Assembly: GCF_009762325.1 (NCBI RefSeq)
Contig: NZ_CP034348.1
Location: forward strand, 812,501-876,500
Direction: 5' to 3'
Source: Roseovarius faecimaris
GTDB lineage: Bacteria > Pseudomonadota > Alphaproteobacteria > Rhodobacterales > Rhodobacteraceae
Length of the DNA: 64,000 nt
The translations under genes and the position numbers were made by a program. Under the pieces are notes generated by a model, which was not told where the DNA came from, made no database searches, and was given only the letters and a program-made list of their open reading frames with translations. Every line of letters begins with the position of its first letter. The first letter of the stretch is position 1. Of this stretch, positions 34,969 through 43,601 are shown piece by piece.

Positions 34969-36450
34969 TCAGCGCATCACAAAGGGGTTGGCCATCGGCG
35001 CGTCCGAGGTGTTCATCCACACCGTCTTGGGCCGTGTGTAGTCATACATCGCCTGGAATCCGCTTTCGCGCCCGTACCCTGACCCCTTGATGCCGCCAAA
35101 TTCGGCAACGGGCGAGACAACGCGATAGGTGTTGACCCAGACGATACCCGCCCGCACCGCGTCCGCCATGCGCAAGGACCGCGCGCTGTTTTGGGTGAAG
35201 ATCCCTGCGGCGAGGCCGTGCTCGGTGTCGTTGGCCAGCTCAATGACCTCGTCCTCGGTCCGAAACGTCTGCACCGCCAACACCGGGCCGAAAAGCTCGG
35301 TGTCCACGATCCGCAAATCCTGCCGCGGGCATTTCAGGATCGTCGGCTCAAAGAACAGCCCCGGCATCCCTTCGGGCCGCTTGCCGCCGGTCAGCAGCTC
35401 GGCGCCCTCGCTCAGCGCATGGGCAATCTCTTCCTCGATCCGGTCGCGTTGTCCCACCGTACAGAGCGGACCCATTTGCGTGTCGTCCAGCAGCGGGTCG
35501 CCAATCGCGATCTCACGCGCCTGTGCCACCATGCGGGTCAGGAACTCCTCGGCAATATCCTCATGCAGGTAAAGCCGCGAGCCCGCGACGCAGCTTTGCC
35601 CGGTCGCGCCGAAGATCCCCGCGATGGAGGCGTTCACGGCACTTTCGATATTGGCGTCGTCGAACACGATAAAGGGCGATTTGCCGCCCAGCTCCAGGCT
35701 CACTTCGGCAAAGTTGTTCTTGGAGTTTTCCAGCACGTGCCGCGCCGCACCCGGCCCGCCGGTAAAGCTGATCCGCGCCACCTTCTTATGGCCGGTCAGC
35801 GCGCGGCCACATGGCTCGCCATGACCGGTGACTATATTGACCACCCCTGGCGGGAATCCCGCCTCTTCGATCAAACGGCCAAACTCCAGCATCGCCGCAG
35901 AGGCATGTTCCGACGCTTTCAGAACCACCGTATTCCCCGCCGCCAGCGCCGGGCCGATCTTGACCGCGACAAGGAAAAGCTGGCTGTTCCAGGGCACCAC
36001 GGCGGCAACCACGCCCAGCGGCTCGCGTTTGGTGAACACAAACAGGTCCGGTTTGTCGATGGGCAGCGTCTCGCCGCTGATCTTGTCGGCACAGCCTGCG
36101 TAGAACTGGAAGAACTCGGCGATATACTTGGCCTGCCAGCGGGTTTCCTTCAGCATCTTGCCGGTGTCGATCGTCTCGGTCCGGCCCAGGTCTTCGGATC
36201 TATCCGCCAGCAGCTCGGCCAGACGGCGCAGATGCGCGCCGCGCTGGGTTGGCGTCATCTTGGACCACGGCCCCTTCAGAAACGCCTCGTGAGCGGCCTC
36301 CACCGCGCGGTTCACATCCGCCTCGGTCGCCTCGGGGATCCGCGCCCAGACCTTGCCGGTCGCCGGGTTCTCGCTGTCGAAGGTGGCCCCGTCCGAGGCG
36401 TCACACCACGCCCCGTCGATCAGCATCTGATAGGTTTGCACATCGGCCAT
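34969..36450 (-). CDS. Aldehyde dehydrogenase, betaine-aldehyde / trimethylaminobutyraldehyde type
   Basis: NAD(P)-dependent aldehyde dehydrogenase of 493 residues. It contains VVPWNSQLFL, VLKASEHAS, the Glu motif SLELGGKSPFIVF, the catalytic Cys in ATGQSCVAGSRLYL, and the final WVNTYRVVSPVAEFGGIKGSGYGRE. Family resemblance is to betaine-aldehyde and ALDH9-like enzymes. As first gene of an operon with CaiD and carnitine dehydrogenase, it may oxidise 4-trimethylaminobutyraldehyde to gamma-butyrobetaine, feeding the pathway. The start at 36450 follows GGGAGGTGCCAGCC. It is divergent from the alpha/beta hydrolase. Confidence 0.88.
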   Translation of the reverse strand: MADVQTYQMLIDGAWCDASDGATFDSENPATGKVWARIPEATEADVNRAVEAAHEAFLKGPWSKMTPTQRGAHLRRLAELLADRSEDLGRTETIDTGKMLKETRWQAKYIAEFFQFYAGCADKISGETLPIDKPDLFVFTKREPLGVVAAVVPWNSQLFLVAVKIGPALAAGNTVVLKASEHASAAMLEFGRLIEEAGFPPGVVNIVTGHGEPCGRALTGHKKVARISFTGGPGAARHVLENSKNNFAEVSLELGGKSPFIVFDDANIESAVNASIAGIFGATGQSCVAGSRLYLHEDIAEEFLTRMVAQAREIAIGDPLLDDTQMGPLCTVGQRDRIEEEIAHALSEGAELLTGGKRPEGMPGLFFEPTILKCPRQDLRIVDTELFGPVLAVQTFRTEDEVIELANDTEHGLAAGIFTQNSARSLRMADAVRAGIVWVNTYRVVSPVAEFGGIKGSGYGRESGFQAMYDYTRPKTVWMNTSDAPMANPFVMR

Positions 36451-36510
36451 GGCTGGCACCTCCCTTTTCGTTTTGGTCATTCTTGTCCGATCTTGGCACG
36501 CCATATGCGA

Positions 36511-36535
36511 ATATTCGACAGGTCGTGGCGAAAAT
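36511..36535. promoter_or_regulatory. Inverted TGGCGAA-type half-sites between aldehyde dehydrogenase and hydrolase genes
   Basis: ATATTCGACA (36511-36520) faces TGGCGAAAAT (36526-36535) with a 5-base spacer. Each arm resembles the perfect arm at 32057-32070. The spacer is 10 bases shorter than at that site, about one helical turn, so protein contacts could stay on the same face. It lies in the 143-base divergent promoter region. Confidence 0.6.
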
Positions 36536-36593
36536 TATCAAATATCGGCCCCATGTGGCCTTCTACGGTCTTCCCGACAGCTAGGAGGACAGG

Positions 36594-37388
36594 ATGGCGG
36601 ACAGAACGGCGTTTGACCGGCACGGGCAACCCGGCGGGCCGGTGGTGGTGCTGATCCATGGGCTCGGGCTCAACCGCCATGTCTGGCAATGGACCCTTCC
36701 CGCGCTGGCGGATCGTTATGATATCCTGACCTATGACCTTTATGGCCACGGCGACAGCGGCGTCCCCCCCGAGACACCTTCGCTTGCCCTCTTTGCCCGG
36801 CAGCTCGCCGCATTGCTGGATCTTCTCGGCCATGAGCGCGCGGCGATTGTCGGCTTTTCCCTGGGCGGCATGATCGCCCGGCGCTTCGCGATGGATTACC
36901 CCGCGCGCGCCGTGGCACTGGGCATCCTCAACTCACCGCACAGGCGCACGCCCCAGGCGCAGGCGGCGATTGTCAAACGTGTGGAGCTTGCCGCAGGGGA
37001 GGGGCCATCGGCCACGGTAGAGGCGGCGCTGGAACGCTGGTTCACCGATGCGTATCGCGCGGCCAACCCCGAGATGATGGCGCTGGTGCGTGGCTGGGTG
37101 ATGGCCAATGACCCTGCGATCTATCCCACCATCTACAAGGTGCTTGCCGACGGGGTCGAGGAGATCGCCGATGCGGGCCTTGCACTGCCCGCCCTCGCGA
37201 TCACGGGGGATGAGGATTACGGCAACGGCCCCGAGATGACACAGGCCATCGCCGAGGAGATCGACGGCGGCGAGGCGCTGATCCTGCCCGGGTTGCGGCA
37301 CATGGCGCTGGCCGAAGACCCGGCCTCGGTGAATGTCCCGCTCAGGGCGTTTCTGGACCGGGTGTTTCAAACCGCGCAAGGTGCGTGA
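36594..37388 (+). CDS. Alpha/beta hydrolase, candidate thioesterase of the carnitine pathway
   Basis: A 264-residue alpha/beta hydrolase like 3-oxoadipate enol-lactonases. The oxyanion region is VVVLIHGLGLNRHVWQ, the nucleophile elbow GFSLGGM, and the acid and His lie in ALAITGDEDYGNG and LPGLRHMALAED. The ATG follows AGGAGGACAGG. It is divergent from the aldehyde dehydrogenase and shares a promoter region with TGGCGAA half-sites. No aromatic-degradation genes are near, so enol-lactonase activity is unlikely. Hydrolysis of betainyl-CoA is a reasonable inference because that step has no other candidate here. A palindromic repeat supplies its last codons. Confidence 0.85.
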   Translation: MADRTAFDRHGQPGGPVVVLIHGLGLNRHVWQWTLPALADRYDILTYDLYGHGDSGVPPETPSLALFARQLAALLDLLGHERAAIVGFSLGGMIARRFAMDYPARAVALGILNSPHRRTPQAQAAIVKRVELAAGEGPSATVEAALERWFTDAYRAANPEMMALVRGWVMANDPAIYPTIYKVLADGVEEIADAGLALPALAITGDEDYGNGPEMTQAIAEEIDGGEALILPGLRHMALAEDPASVNVPLRAFLDRVFQTAQGA

Positions 37389-37403
37389 GATCACGCACCC
37401 TAC
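37380..37403. repeat. REP-like palindromic element, copy 2, overlapping a stop codon
   Basis: GGTGCGTGA-GA-TCACGCACC is followed by CTAC, the same element as at 13184-13207 in the opposite orientation. It contains the hydrolase stop codon and sits between two convergent genes, where it may act as a transcript end. Confidence 0.8.
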
Positions 37404-37412
37404 GGCGCTTGG

Positions 37413-38804
37413 TCAGGCGACCCGCTTGCCCTGCCGGACCAGATCATCCGTGGTGCGCCGGATCCCTTCGCCCAGAATATCGAACATCTGGTTGATCTGC
37501 GCCTCCTCGATCACCAGCGGCGGCGAGAACACGCACATATTGATCAGCGGCCGGAGCAAGAGCCCCATCTTGGCGCAATGCGCGTCGATCATCCCGCCCA
37601 CCTCGTGATCCATCGACAACTGGTCGCCCTCGGCCTTCACATGGCATTCGACGCACCCCATCAGCCCTTCACCGCGCGCGTCGCCCACCAGCGGCAGCTC
37701 GGCAAGCGCATGCAGGCGCTCCAGGAAAAGCGGCGTCACCTTATGCACATGCTCAAGGATGTGATCGCGCTCGAACACTTCGATATTGGCCAGGGCGGCG
37801 GCCGCACTCACCGGATGACCCGAATAGGTGAACCCGTTTGAGAACGTCGCCCCCTTGGAGGCGTCTCCGGAGATATCCTCGATCAGGCGGTCGGAAATGA
37901 TGCAGGCCCCCATCGGCACATAGCCCGAGGTCAGCCCCTTCGCGCAGGTGATGATGTCCGGCACAATGTCAAACACCGCTTCCGAGGCAAACCAGTGCCC
38001 CAGGCGCCCAAAGCCCGTCACCACTTCGTCCGAGATATAGAGCACGTCGTATTTGCGGCACACCTCAAGGCAACGCTTGTGATAGCCCTTGGGCGGCACG
38101 ATCACCCCGCCTGAGGCCAGGATCGGCTCGGCGATGAAGGCGGCGACCTTCTCGGGGCCGATCTCAAGGATGGCGTTTTCCAGATCGGCGACCTTTTCGT
38201 CGAGGAACTCCGCCACTGTCTGCGCCTTGCCGCGCACATAGGGGTTCACGTTGGGCAGGAAATAGACCAGCCCCTCGGCCTGATCGAGCCAGCCCTTGTC
38301 GCGCTCCTTGCCGCTGACCGACGAGGACAGGTAGGTCGAGCCGTGATAGGCTTTCTGCCGCGAGATGATGACCTTCTTCTCGCGCTTGCCCATCAGGTTG
38401 TTGCGGAACTGGACAAACCGCAGGGCACTGTCCACCGCGGTTGATCCACCCGTTGTGAAAAACACCGTGTTCAGGTCGCCGGGCGTGCGCTTGGCGATCT
38501 CATGGGCCAGCTGCGCCGAGGCGGAGTTGGAGTTGGAGAAGGGCGACACATAGGCCATCTCCAGCGCCTGTTTGGCCATCGCCTGCGGAATATCCGTATT
38601 GCCATAGCCAACCTGCACGCACCACATGCCCGCAGGCCCGTCGATGAATTTCTCGCCCGCCTCGTTGGTCACATAGATGCCCTCTCCGCCTTCCACGAAG
38701 GTGCGCTCATAGGCGGCGGGGTCCTCCATACCTTCCCACGGGTGCAGGTGATGCTCGATATCCCAGTTGCGGACATCGTCGAAATTGGAGTTGGTCAGGG
38801 ACAT
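37413..38804 (-). CDS. Class III (omega) aminotransferase
   Basis: PLP aminotransferase of 463 residues. The cofactor lysine lies in PDIITCAKGLTSGYVPMGA, and family motifs are DGPAGMWCVQVGYGN, VFFTTGGSTAVDSALRFVQF, AYHGSTYLSSSVSG and DEVVTGFGRLGHWFAS. Relatives act on omega-amino acids or taurine-like amines with pyruvate. The location between carnitine genes and a BetI-like regulator suggests an amine related to the carnitine precursors. One idea is a step towards trimethylaminobutyraldehyde, but that is speculative. The start at 38804 follows GGAGGCCAAC. Confidence 0.88.
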   Translation of the reverse strand: MSLTNSNFDDVRNWDIEHHLHPWEGMEDPAAYERTFVEGGEGIYVTNEAGEKFIDGPAGMWCVQVGYGNTDIPQAMAKQALEMAYVSPFSNSNSASAQLAHEIAKRTPGDLNTVFFTTGGSTAVDSALRFVQFRNNLMGKREKKVIISRQKAYHGSTYLSSSVSGKERDKGWLDQAEGLVYFLPNVNPYVRGKAQTVAEFLDEKVADLENAILEIGPEKVAAFIAEPILASGGVIVPPKGYHKRCLEVCRKYDVLYISDEVVTGFGRLGHWFASEAVFDIVPDIITCAKGLTSGYVPMGACIISDRLIEDISGDASKGATFSNGFTYSGHPVSAAAALANIEVFERDHILEHVHKVTPLFLERLHALAELPLVGDARGEGLMGCVECHVKAEGDQLSMDHEVGGMIDAHCAKMGLLLRPLINMCVFSPPLVIEEAQINQMFDILGEGIRRTTDDLVRQGKRVA

Positions 38805-38848
38805 GTTGGCCTCCACGGGCTTGACTTTTTGTAACATTCATCACAAAA

Positions 38849-38862
38849 TGAATGAGCGTTCA
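38849..38862. promoter_or_regulatory. Imperfect TGAAYG-CRTTCA palindrome, possible BetI-like operator
   Basis: TGAATGAGCGTTCA lies in the 78-base divergent gap between the aminotransferase and the TetR-family gene. Its shape resembles TetR/BetI operators with TGAACGTTCA-like cores. A partial second half, TGATGAATGTTAC on the minus strand, lies just beside it. Confidence 0.5.
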
Positions 38863-38882
38863 GTGAAAGTCAAGGCCCTCGA

Positions 38883-39506
38883 ATGACTGCGTCCCCAACC
38901 CCGTCTTCCGCCCGTGCCGCCGGCAAGGCCCAGAGCCGTCTGAAACTGATCGAAGCCGCCGCCACGGCGATCTATCGCAACGGTCTGCGCGGCGCGACGA
39001 TTGGCGAAATACAAGCGATTTCCGGCCTGTCGCGCGGCATGATCAACCTGCATTTCAACAGCAAGGAAAACCTGCTGCTCGCGGTGGCCGAGCATCTGGC
39101 CAGCCAGTACGAGGCGCATATGGCCGCAGCCCTTGAGGGGGCAGGGGAGGCGCCTCAGGCGCAGCTCAAGGCGCTGTTTCGGGCCGATCTTGACCCGCTC
39201 GTGCTCAATGCCCGCGATGTGGCGATCTGGTTTTCCTTCCGGGCCGAGGGCCATGCCACCCCCGCCTTTCAGGCACAGATCAACACCCGGGGCGGCGGCT
39301 TTGCGCAGATCCTGGGCGGCGTCTGCGCGGCCCTGACACCCGGGGAGGACGGCAATCCCCGGTTTGCCACCCTCGCGCTGATGTCACTGGCCGAAGGCCT
39401 CTGGACCGACTTTCACGTCAATCCCGACCGCTTCGACCGCGACGAGGCGCTGGCCATGTGTTTTTACGTGGCCGAACGGCTCTTTCCCGGTCGCTTCAGC
39501 GCCTGA
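38883..39506 (+). CDS. TetR-family regulator, BetI-like
   Basis: A 207-residue TetR regulator. The N-terminal HTH is LIEAAATAIYRNGLRGATIGEIQAISGLSRGMINLHFNSKENLLLAVAEHL (about 22-72). The C-terminal domain resembles the BetI type (DVAIWFSFRAEGHATPAFQAQIN). BetI regulators respond to choline and control betaine synthesis. Here no betAB genes are present, but choline-sulfatase is encoded about 3 kb away. It is divergent from the aminotransferase across a putative operator and is convergent with the second carnitine-dehydrogenase-like gene. Confidence 0.85.
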   Translation: MTASPTPSSARAAGKAQSRLKLIEAAATAIYRNGLRGATIGEIQAISGLSRGMINLHFNSKENLLLAVAEHLASQYEAHMAAALEGAGEAPQAQLKALFRADLDPLVLNARDVAIWFSFRAEGHATPAFQAQINTRGGGFAQILGGVCAALTPGEDGNPRFATLALMSLAEGLWTDFHVNPDRFDRDEALAMCFYVAERLFPGRFSA

Positions 39507-39521
39507 GCTGCGATGGCCCGG

Positions 39522-40457
39522 TCATGCCCGCCGGGTCTGCGCCAGCGCCTCCAGCAATGCCACGATCATCGCATCGCGCTCCTCTGCCTGCGCTTCGAGA
39601 GATGCACCATTCGTGGCCGCCTCCAGCCCCGTCTCCAGCAGCTTTGCGGTCTCCGCATCCAGATAGGGTTGGCCCAGATCATCCCACCAGCCGTTAAACG
39701 TCTCCTCGAAATGCGCACAGAACGCGGCCAGCCCGCCAGCGCCCGCGCCAAGCCCGAAAAGCTGCGTCGGCCCCATTGCGGCCCATCTCAGGCCCGGTCC
39801 CGCGTGCATTGCCTTGTCCACATCCCCGACGCTGGCCACGCCGGTCCTGACCAGATGGATCGCCTCGCGCCACACGGCCGCCTGCAACCGGTTGGCCACA
39901 TGGCCGGGTACTTCTTTCTTCACCCGGATCGTGACCTTGCCCACATCTGCATAAAACGCCTCCGCCGCCTCGACGACGCCCGGCGCGGTGCGTGCGTTGC
40001 CCATGACCTCCACCAGCGGAATCAGATGCGGCGGGTTGAACGGATGGCCCAGCACGAACCGCGCCGGATCGGCCCAGCCGCCCTGCATCTGGCCCAGCGT
40101 CAGCCCCGAGGCCGAACTGGCCACAACCGCCCCCTCGGCCAGCGCGGGCTCGGTCTCGGCAAAGGTGGCGTGTTTGATCTCCAGGCGCTCCGGCACGTTC
40201 TCCTGCACGAAATCGGCACCTGCCACGGCCTCGGCGGCCGATCGGTGAAAGCTCACGGCATCGGGTGTGCCCCGCCCGGTCAGCCCCAGCCGCTCCAGCG
40301 TGGGCCAGGCCTGCGCCACATAACGAAGCACCGCCTCCTCGGCCCCGTCAGCCGGGTCAAACACCGCCACACTGCGCCCCGACGCCAGGAACAGCGCGGT
40401 CCAGCTCGCCCCGATGACGCCCGCGCCCAGAACGGCGGTATGTTGAACCCCGGCCAT
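39522..40457 (-). CDS. 3-hydroxyacyl-CoA dehydrogenase-family protein, carnitine dehydrogenase paralogue
   Basis: A 311-residue NAD-dependent dehydrogenase with AVLGAGVIGASWTALFLASG near the N-terminus, then ADFVQENVPERLEIK, FVLGHPFNPPHLIPLVEVMG and VANRLQAAVWREAIHLVRTGVAS. It shares the same layout and many residues with the carnitine dehydrogenase at 33211-34155. Differences include the region ASSASGLTLGQMQGGW, so the substrate may be another 3-hydroxy quaternary amine. Its ATG overlaps the upstream SDR stop by one base, making it the last gene of the Rieske operon. Confidence 0.87.
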   Translation of the reverse strand: MAGVQHTAVLGAGVIGASWTALFLASGRSVAVFDPADGAEEAVLRYVAQAWPTLERLGLTGRGTPDAVSFHRSAAEAVAGADFVQENVPERLEIKHATFAETEPALAEGAVVASSASGLTLGQMQGGWADPARFVLGHPFNPPHLIPLVEVMGNARTAPGVVEAAEAFYADVGKVTIRVKKEVPGHVANRLQAAVWREAIHLVRTGVASVGDVDKAMHAGPGLRWAAMGPTQLFGLGAGAGGLAAFCAHFEETFNGWWDDLGQPYLDAETAKLLETGLEAATNGASLEAQAEERDAMIVALLEALAQTRRA

Positions 40458-41197
40458 CAGAACAGCCCCGGATTGAGTGGTGAGGCGGCGGTCATCCCGC
40501 CATCCACCGTGAACATCTGCCCATTGGCAAACCCGGCCTCGTCCGAGGCCAGCCACACCGCCATAGCGGCAATATCGGCAGGCTCGCCAAAGCGGCCCAC
40601 CGGGTGGCGGGCAATGGCATCGGTCCGCGCCGCTTCCGGGTCGCCCGCCAGGTCAAACCCGGCCTCCAGCATCCCGGTATTGATCCAGCCCGGACAGATC
40701 GCATTGCAGCGAATGCCTGGCCCGTGATCCACAGCAATCGAGCGCGTCAGCCCATGCACAAACGCCTTGGAGGCATTGTAAAGCGCCATGCCCGGATCGG
40801 CCTGGTGCCCCGATATCGACCCGATATTGATGATAGACGCCCCCTTGGGCATGTAGGGGATGAATGCCCGGCACATGTGAAACACCCCCTTGCAATTGGT
40901 GCCGATCACGGCGTCCCAATCAGCGTCGGTGCTGTCGGTGACAGGTTTTTCCACCTGCACCCCGGCATTGTTCACCAGGATATCCGTGCCACGCGCCGTC
41001 TCGGCCACCTGCGCAACCGCCTCCGCATCCGTGACGTCCAGCTCATGCCAGAGTATAGTCTCCCTCAGCCCCTCTGGCCGCGCCCCGCGCCCGCAGGTTG
41101 TCACGATAGCCCCCTCCCGGGCAAAGGCTTCAACGATCCCGCGCCCGATCCCCTGCCGCCCGCCGGTCACGAAGGCACGCTTTTCTATCAACCGCAT
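40457..41197 (-). CDS. Short-chain dehydrogenase/reductase, copy 1
   Basis: A classical SDR of 246 residues. The cofactor motif is TGGRQGIGRG (11-20), NNAG is in DILVNNAGVQVEK, and the catalytic residues appear as SIINIGSISG and YNASKAFVHGL, with PGWINTGML downstream. The start at 41197 follows AGAGAGGGACAGCTC; the longer frame lacks support. It lies between a second SDR and the carnitine-dehydrogenase paralogue. Some bacteria use SDR-type enzymes for D-carnitine or other amino alcohols, so a role in this pathway is plausible but unproven. Confidence 0.88.
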   Translation of the reverse strand: MRLIEKRAFVTGGRQGIGRGIVEAFAREGAIVTTCGRGARPEGLRETILWHELDVTDAEAVAQVAETARGTDILVNNAGVQVEKPVTDSTDADWDAVIGTNCKGVFHMCRAFIPYMPKGASIINIGSISGHQADPGMALYNASKAFVHGLTRSIAVDHGPGIRCNAICPGWINTGMLEAGFDLAGDPEAARTDAIARHPVGRFGEPADIAAMAVWLASDEAGFANGQMFTVDGGMTAASPLNPGLF

Positions 41198-41262
41198 GAG
41201 CTGTCCCTCTCTCTGGCCTTTGCCTTTGCCTTCATCTTTCCCGAAAATACGCCAGCCCTCGC

Positions 41263-42054
41263 TTAGAGCCGCATCTGCTGCACCTGCGCGCTCAGCCCCC
41301 CGTCGAGCACCCAAAGCTGCCCGCTGGCATATCGCGCCTCGTCGCTGGCCAGCCAGGTCACAAGATTGGCGATATCGTCAGGCGTGCCATAGGTCCGCAG
41401 GGGATGCACATCGCGCACCGCCTGCTGCAACTGGTCAATCGTCTGCCCGCCCCCGCCCGAGCCTTCCCCTTTGAAGAAGCTCTGCAACATCGGCGTATCG
41501 ATATAACCCGGACAGATCGCATTGACCCGAATGCCCTCGGGGCCGTGATCGCAGGCCATCGCCCGGGTCAGCGCATGCACCGCCCCCTTGGTGGCGCAGT
41601 AGACGGCAAGGCCCGGATCGGCGATGAACCCGTCATAGGACCCGAAATTGATGATCGACGCCGACGGGCCGACCGCCGCCGCCTTCCGCATCAGGGGTAG
41701 GGCATGTTTCGAGGTCAGGAACGTACCGGTGACATTGACCGCAAAGGACCGGTTCCATTCCTCCAGCGTGGTGTCCTCGATGGTCTTCTCGATCTCTATT
41801 CCGGCCGCATTCACCAGCACGTCGAGCCGCCCCTGATCCGCCTCCACCTGCGCCATCGCCGCCTTCACCTCGCCCTCGTCGGCCACATCGAGCCGCACAA
41901 AGCGCGCCGCGCCGTCAGGTGCGGCAAGCGATCCGCCTTCGTTCAGATCGGCGGCATAGACCGCGGCCCCCTCGCGCTCGAACCGCGCACAGATCGCCCG
42001 CCCGATCCCGCCGCGCCCCCCGGTGACCAGCGCCACCTTGCCCTTCAGCCTCAT
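41263..42054 (-). CDS. Short-chain dehydrogenase/reductase, copy 2
   Basis: A classical SDR of 263 residues: TGGRGGIGRA (11-20), VNAAGIEIEKTI, INFGSYDGFIADPGLAVYCATKGAVHAL and CPGYIDTPMLQSFFKG. The catalytic Tyr is in the YCATK segment, with Cys after it. The position that is usually Ser in the GS(I/Y) strand is retained (FGSYDG). Its ATG overlaps the choline-sulfatase stop as ATGA. The two SDRs share IEKTI/VEKPVTDST-type segments, suggesting duplication or successive steps on similar substrates. Confidence 0.88.
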   Translation of the reverse strand: MRLKGKVALVTGGRGGIGRAICARFEREGAAVYAADLNEGGSLAAPDGAARFVRLDVADEGEVKAAMAQVEADQGRLDVLVNAAGIEIEKTIEDTTLEEWNRSFAVNVTGTFLTSKHALPLMRKAAAVGPSASIINFGSYDGFIADPGLAVYCATKGAVHALTRAMACDHGPEGIRVNAICPGYIDTPMLQSFFKGEGSGGGGQTIDQLQQAVRDVHPLRTYGTPDDIANLVTWLASDEARYASGQLWVLDGGLSAQVQQMRL

Positions 42055-43589
42055 GCCTCGTCCTCCTGCGTCAGTGGCGGGAACCTGTAGCGCGCCGCGG
42101 CCACGGTCCAGTCCATATGGTTGCGCACATATTGCTGGCTGGCATCGCTCGGCGGGTTGTAATCCCAGGCCTCGCCCGCCCCCGCCTCCATCGCCGCATG
42201 CAGCGCCCGGCGTGATTTCTGCGTGGCCATCACGTCGGCGCGCAGGCGGCGACTGTCCCAGCGCTCCGCGACCTCCGCCGCAAAAGCGCCCGCGCGCGCG
42301 GCATAGGCCGGATCGCCCGCCATATTGCGCCGCTCGCCCGGGTCGGTGCCCAGATCATACAGCTGCGGCGGATCGCCGTCGCAATGGATGTATTTCAGAT
42401 CTCCCCGCCGGATCATCAGCACCGGGGCCGGGGTCATCTCGGCGCAATATTCGCCGATGGCCTCGTCCACCGGATCCGCCTCGCCGCGCGCCAGAGGCAT
42501 CAGTGACCGCCCGTCGATGGGCTCTCCCAGCATGGTCGCGTCACCGCCTGCGATCTCCAGGAATGTCGGCAGCAGATCCACCAGTGAACAGGCATTGCCC
42601 GCCACACCCCGTGCCACGCCGGGGCCCGCCATCACCAGGGGCACGCGCGCCGAGTGTTCGAAGAAGTTCATCTTGTACCACAGCCCGCGCTCGCCCAGCA
42701 TATCCCCATGATCGGCGGTGACGATCACGACGGTGTTCTCCAGCTCACCCATCTGATCAAGAGCGTGCACCAAGGCCGCGATCTTGCTGTCGAAATAGCT
42801 GACATTGGCCAAATACGCACGACGGGCGCGGCGGGTCTCTTCCTCGGTCAATGGCACATAGGAGGCTTCGATCCCGTCCATCAGGCGGCGCGAAAACGGG
42901 TCCTGATCCTCGGGCGCAATGACATGTTCGGGCAGGTCGATCTCGTCATCCGAGTAAAGATCCCACCATTCCGGCTTGGCCACATAAGGGTCATGCGGAT
43001 GAATGAAACTCGCCACCAGCGCAAAGGGCCGCTCATCGCCTGCCGCCCGGTCGCGCCCCCGGTCGATCAGCCAGCGCCGCGCGGCAAAACCGACCTCGTC
43101 ATCGTAATCGGTCTGAAAGGTGGCGACAGCCACGCCGCTTTCCTTGACCGTCTGCATGTTGTGATACCATTTGTCGATCCGTTCGTCATGGGCTTCCCAA
43201 TCCGGGGTCCAGGCGAAATCGGCCGGGTAGATATCGGTGGTGACCCGGTCCTGAAATCCGTGTTTCTGATCCGGCCCGACGAAATGCATTTTCCCTGACA
43301 ACCCAGTGCGATAGCCCAGAGAGGTAAGGTAATGCGCGAAGGTCGGCACCGAGGCGCGAAACTCCGACGCATTGTCATAGGCCGCGATCCGGCTGATCAG
43401 CTGGCCCGACATGAAGGCAAAGCGCGACGGTGCGCAAAGCGGCGAATTGCAATAGGCGGCATCAAATCGCATGCCGCGTGCGGCCAATGCGTCGAGATGC
43501 GGGGTTTTGGCCACCGCATGACCATAGGCCCCGGTGAACTGCGGGGCGAGCTGATCGGCCATAATGACCACGATATTCGGACGGTTCAT
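42051..43589 (-). CDS. betC: Choline-sulfatase
   Basis: Type I sulfatase of 512 residues that releases choline from choline-O-sulfate. The formylglycine site is CAPSR at 52-56 (Cys52). Metal-binding ADQ near residue 11 and TADHGDMLGERGLWYKMNFFEHSARVPLVM are family motifs. The C-terminal choline-sulfatase domain ends SDASQQYVRNHMDWTVAAARYRFPPL, typical of BetC, which separates it from other sulfatases. No betA/betB are seen here. Two palindromes sharing the core TTCGTACGAA lie directly upstream, suggesting separate control from the Rieske gene before it. Confidence 0.92.
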   Translation of the reverse strand: MNRPNIVVIMADQLAPQFTGAYGHAVAKTPHLDALAARGMRFDAAYCNSPLCAPSRFAFMSGQLISRIAAYDNASEFRASVPTFAHYLTSLGYRTGLSGKMHFVGPDQKHGFQDRVTTDIYPADFAWTPDWEAHDERIDKWYHNMQTVKESGVAVATFQTDYDDEVGFAARRWLIDRGRDRAAGDERPFALVASFIHPHDPYVAKPEWWDLYSDDEIDLPEHVIAPEDQDPFSRRLMDGIEASYVPLTEEETRRARRAYLANVSYFDSKIAALVHALDQMGELENTVVIVTADHGDMLGERGLWYKMNFFEHSARVPLVMAGPGVARGVAGNACSLVDLLPTFLEIAGGDATMLGEPIDGRSLMPLARGEADPVDEAIGEYCAEMTPAPVLMIRRGDLKYIHCDGDPPQLYDLGTDPGERRNMAGDPAYAARAGAFAAEVAERWDSRRLRADVMATQKSRRALHAAMEAGAGEAWDYNPPSDASQQYVRNHMDWTVAAARYRFPPLTQEDEA

Positions 43590-43601
43590 CTTGGCGCGCT
43601 C

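Noticed and set aside
36594..37388. Calling the hydrolase PcaD (3-oxoadipate enol-lactonase)
   Set aside because: The fold matches, but no protocatechuate or catechol genes are near; the context is carnitine metabolism.
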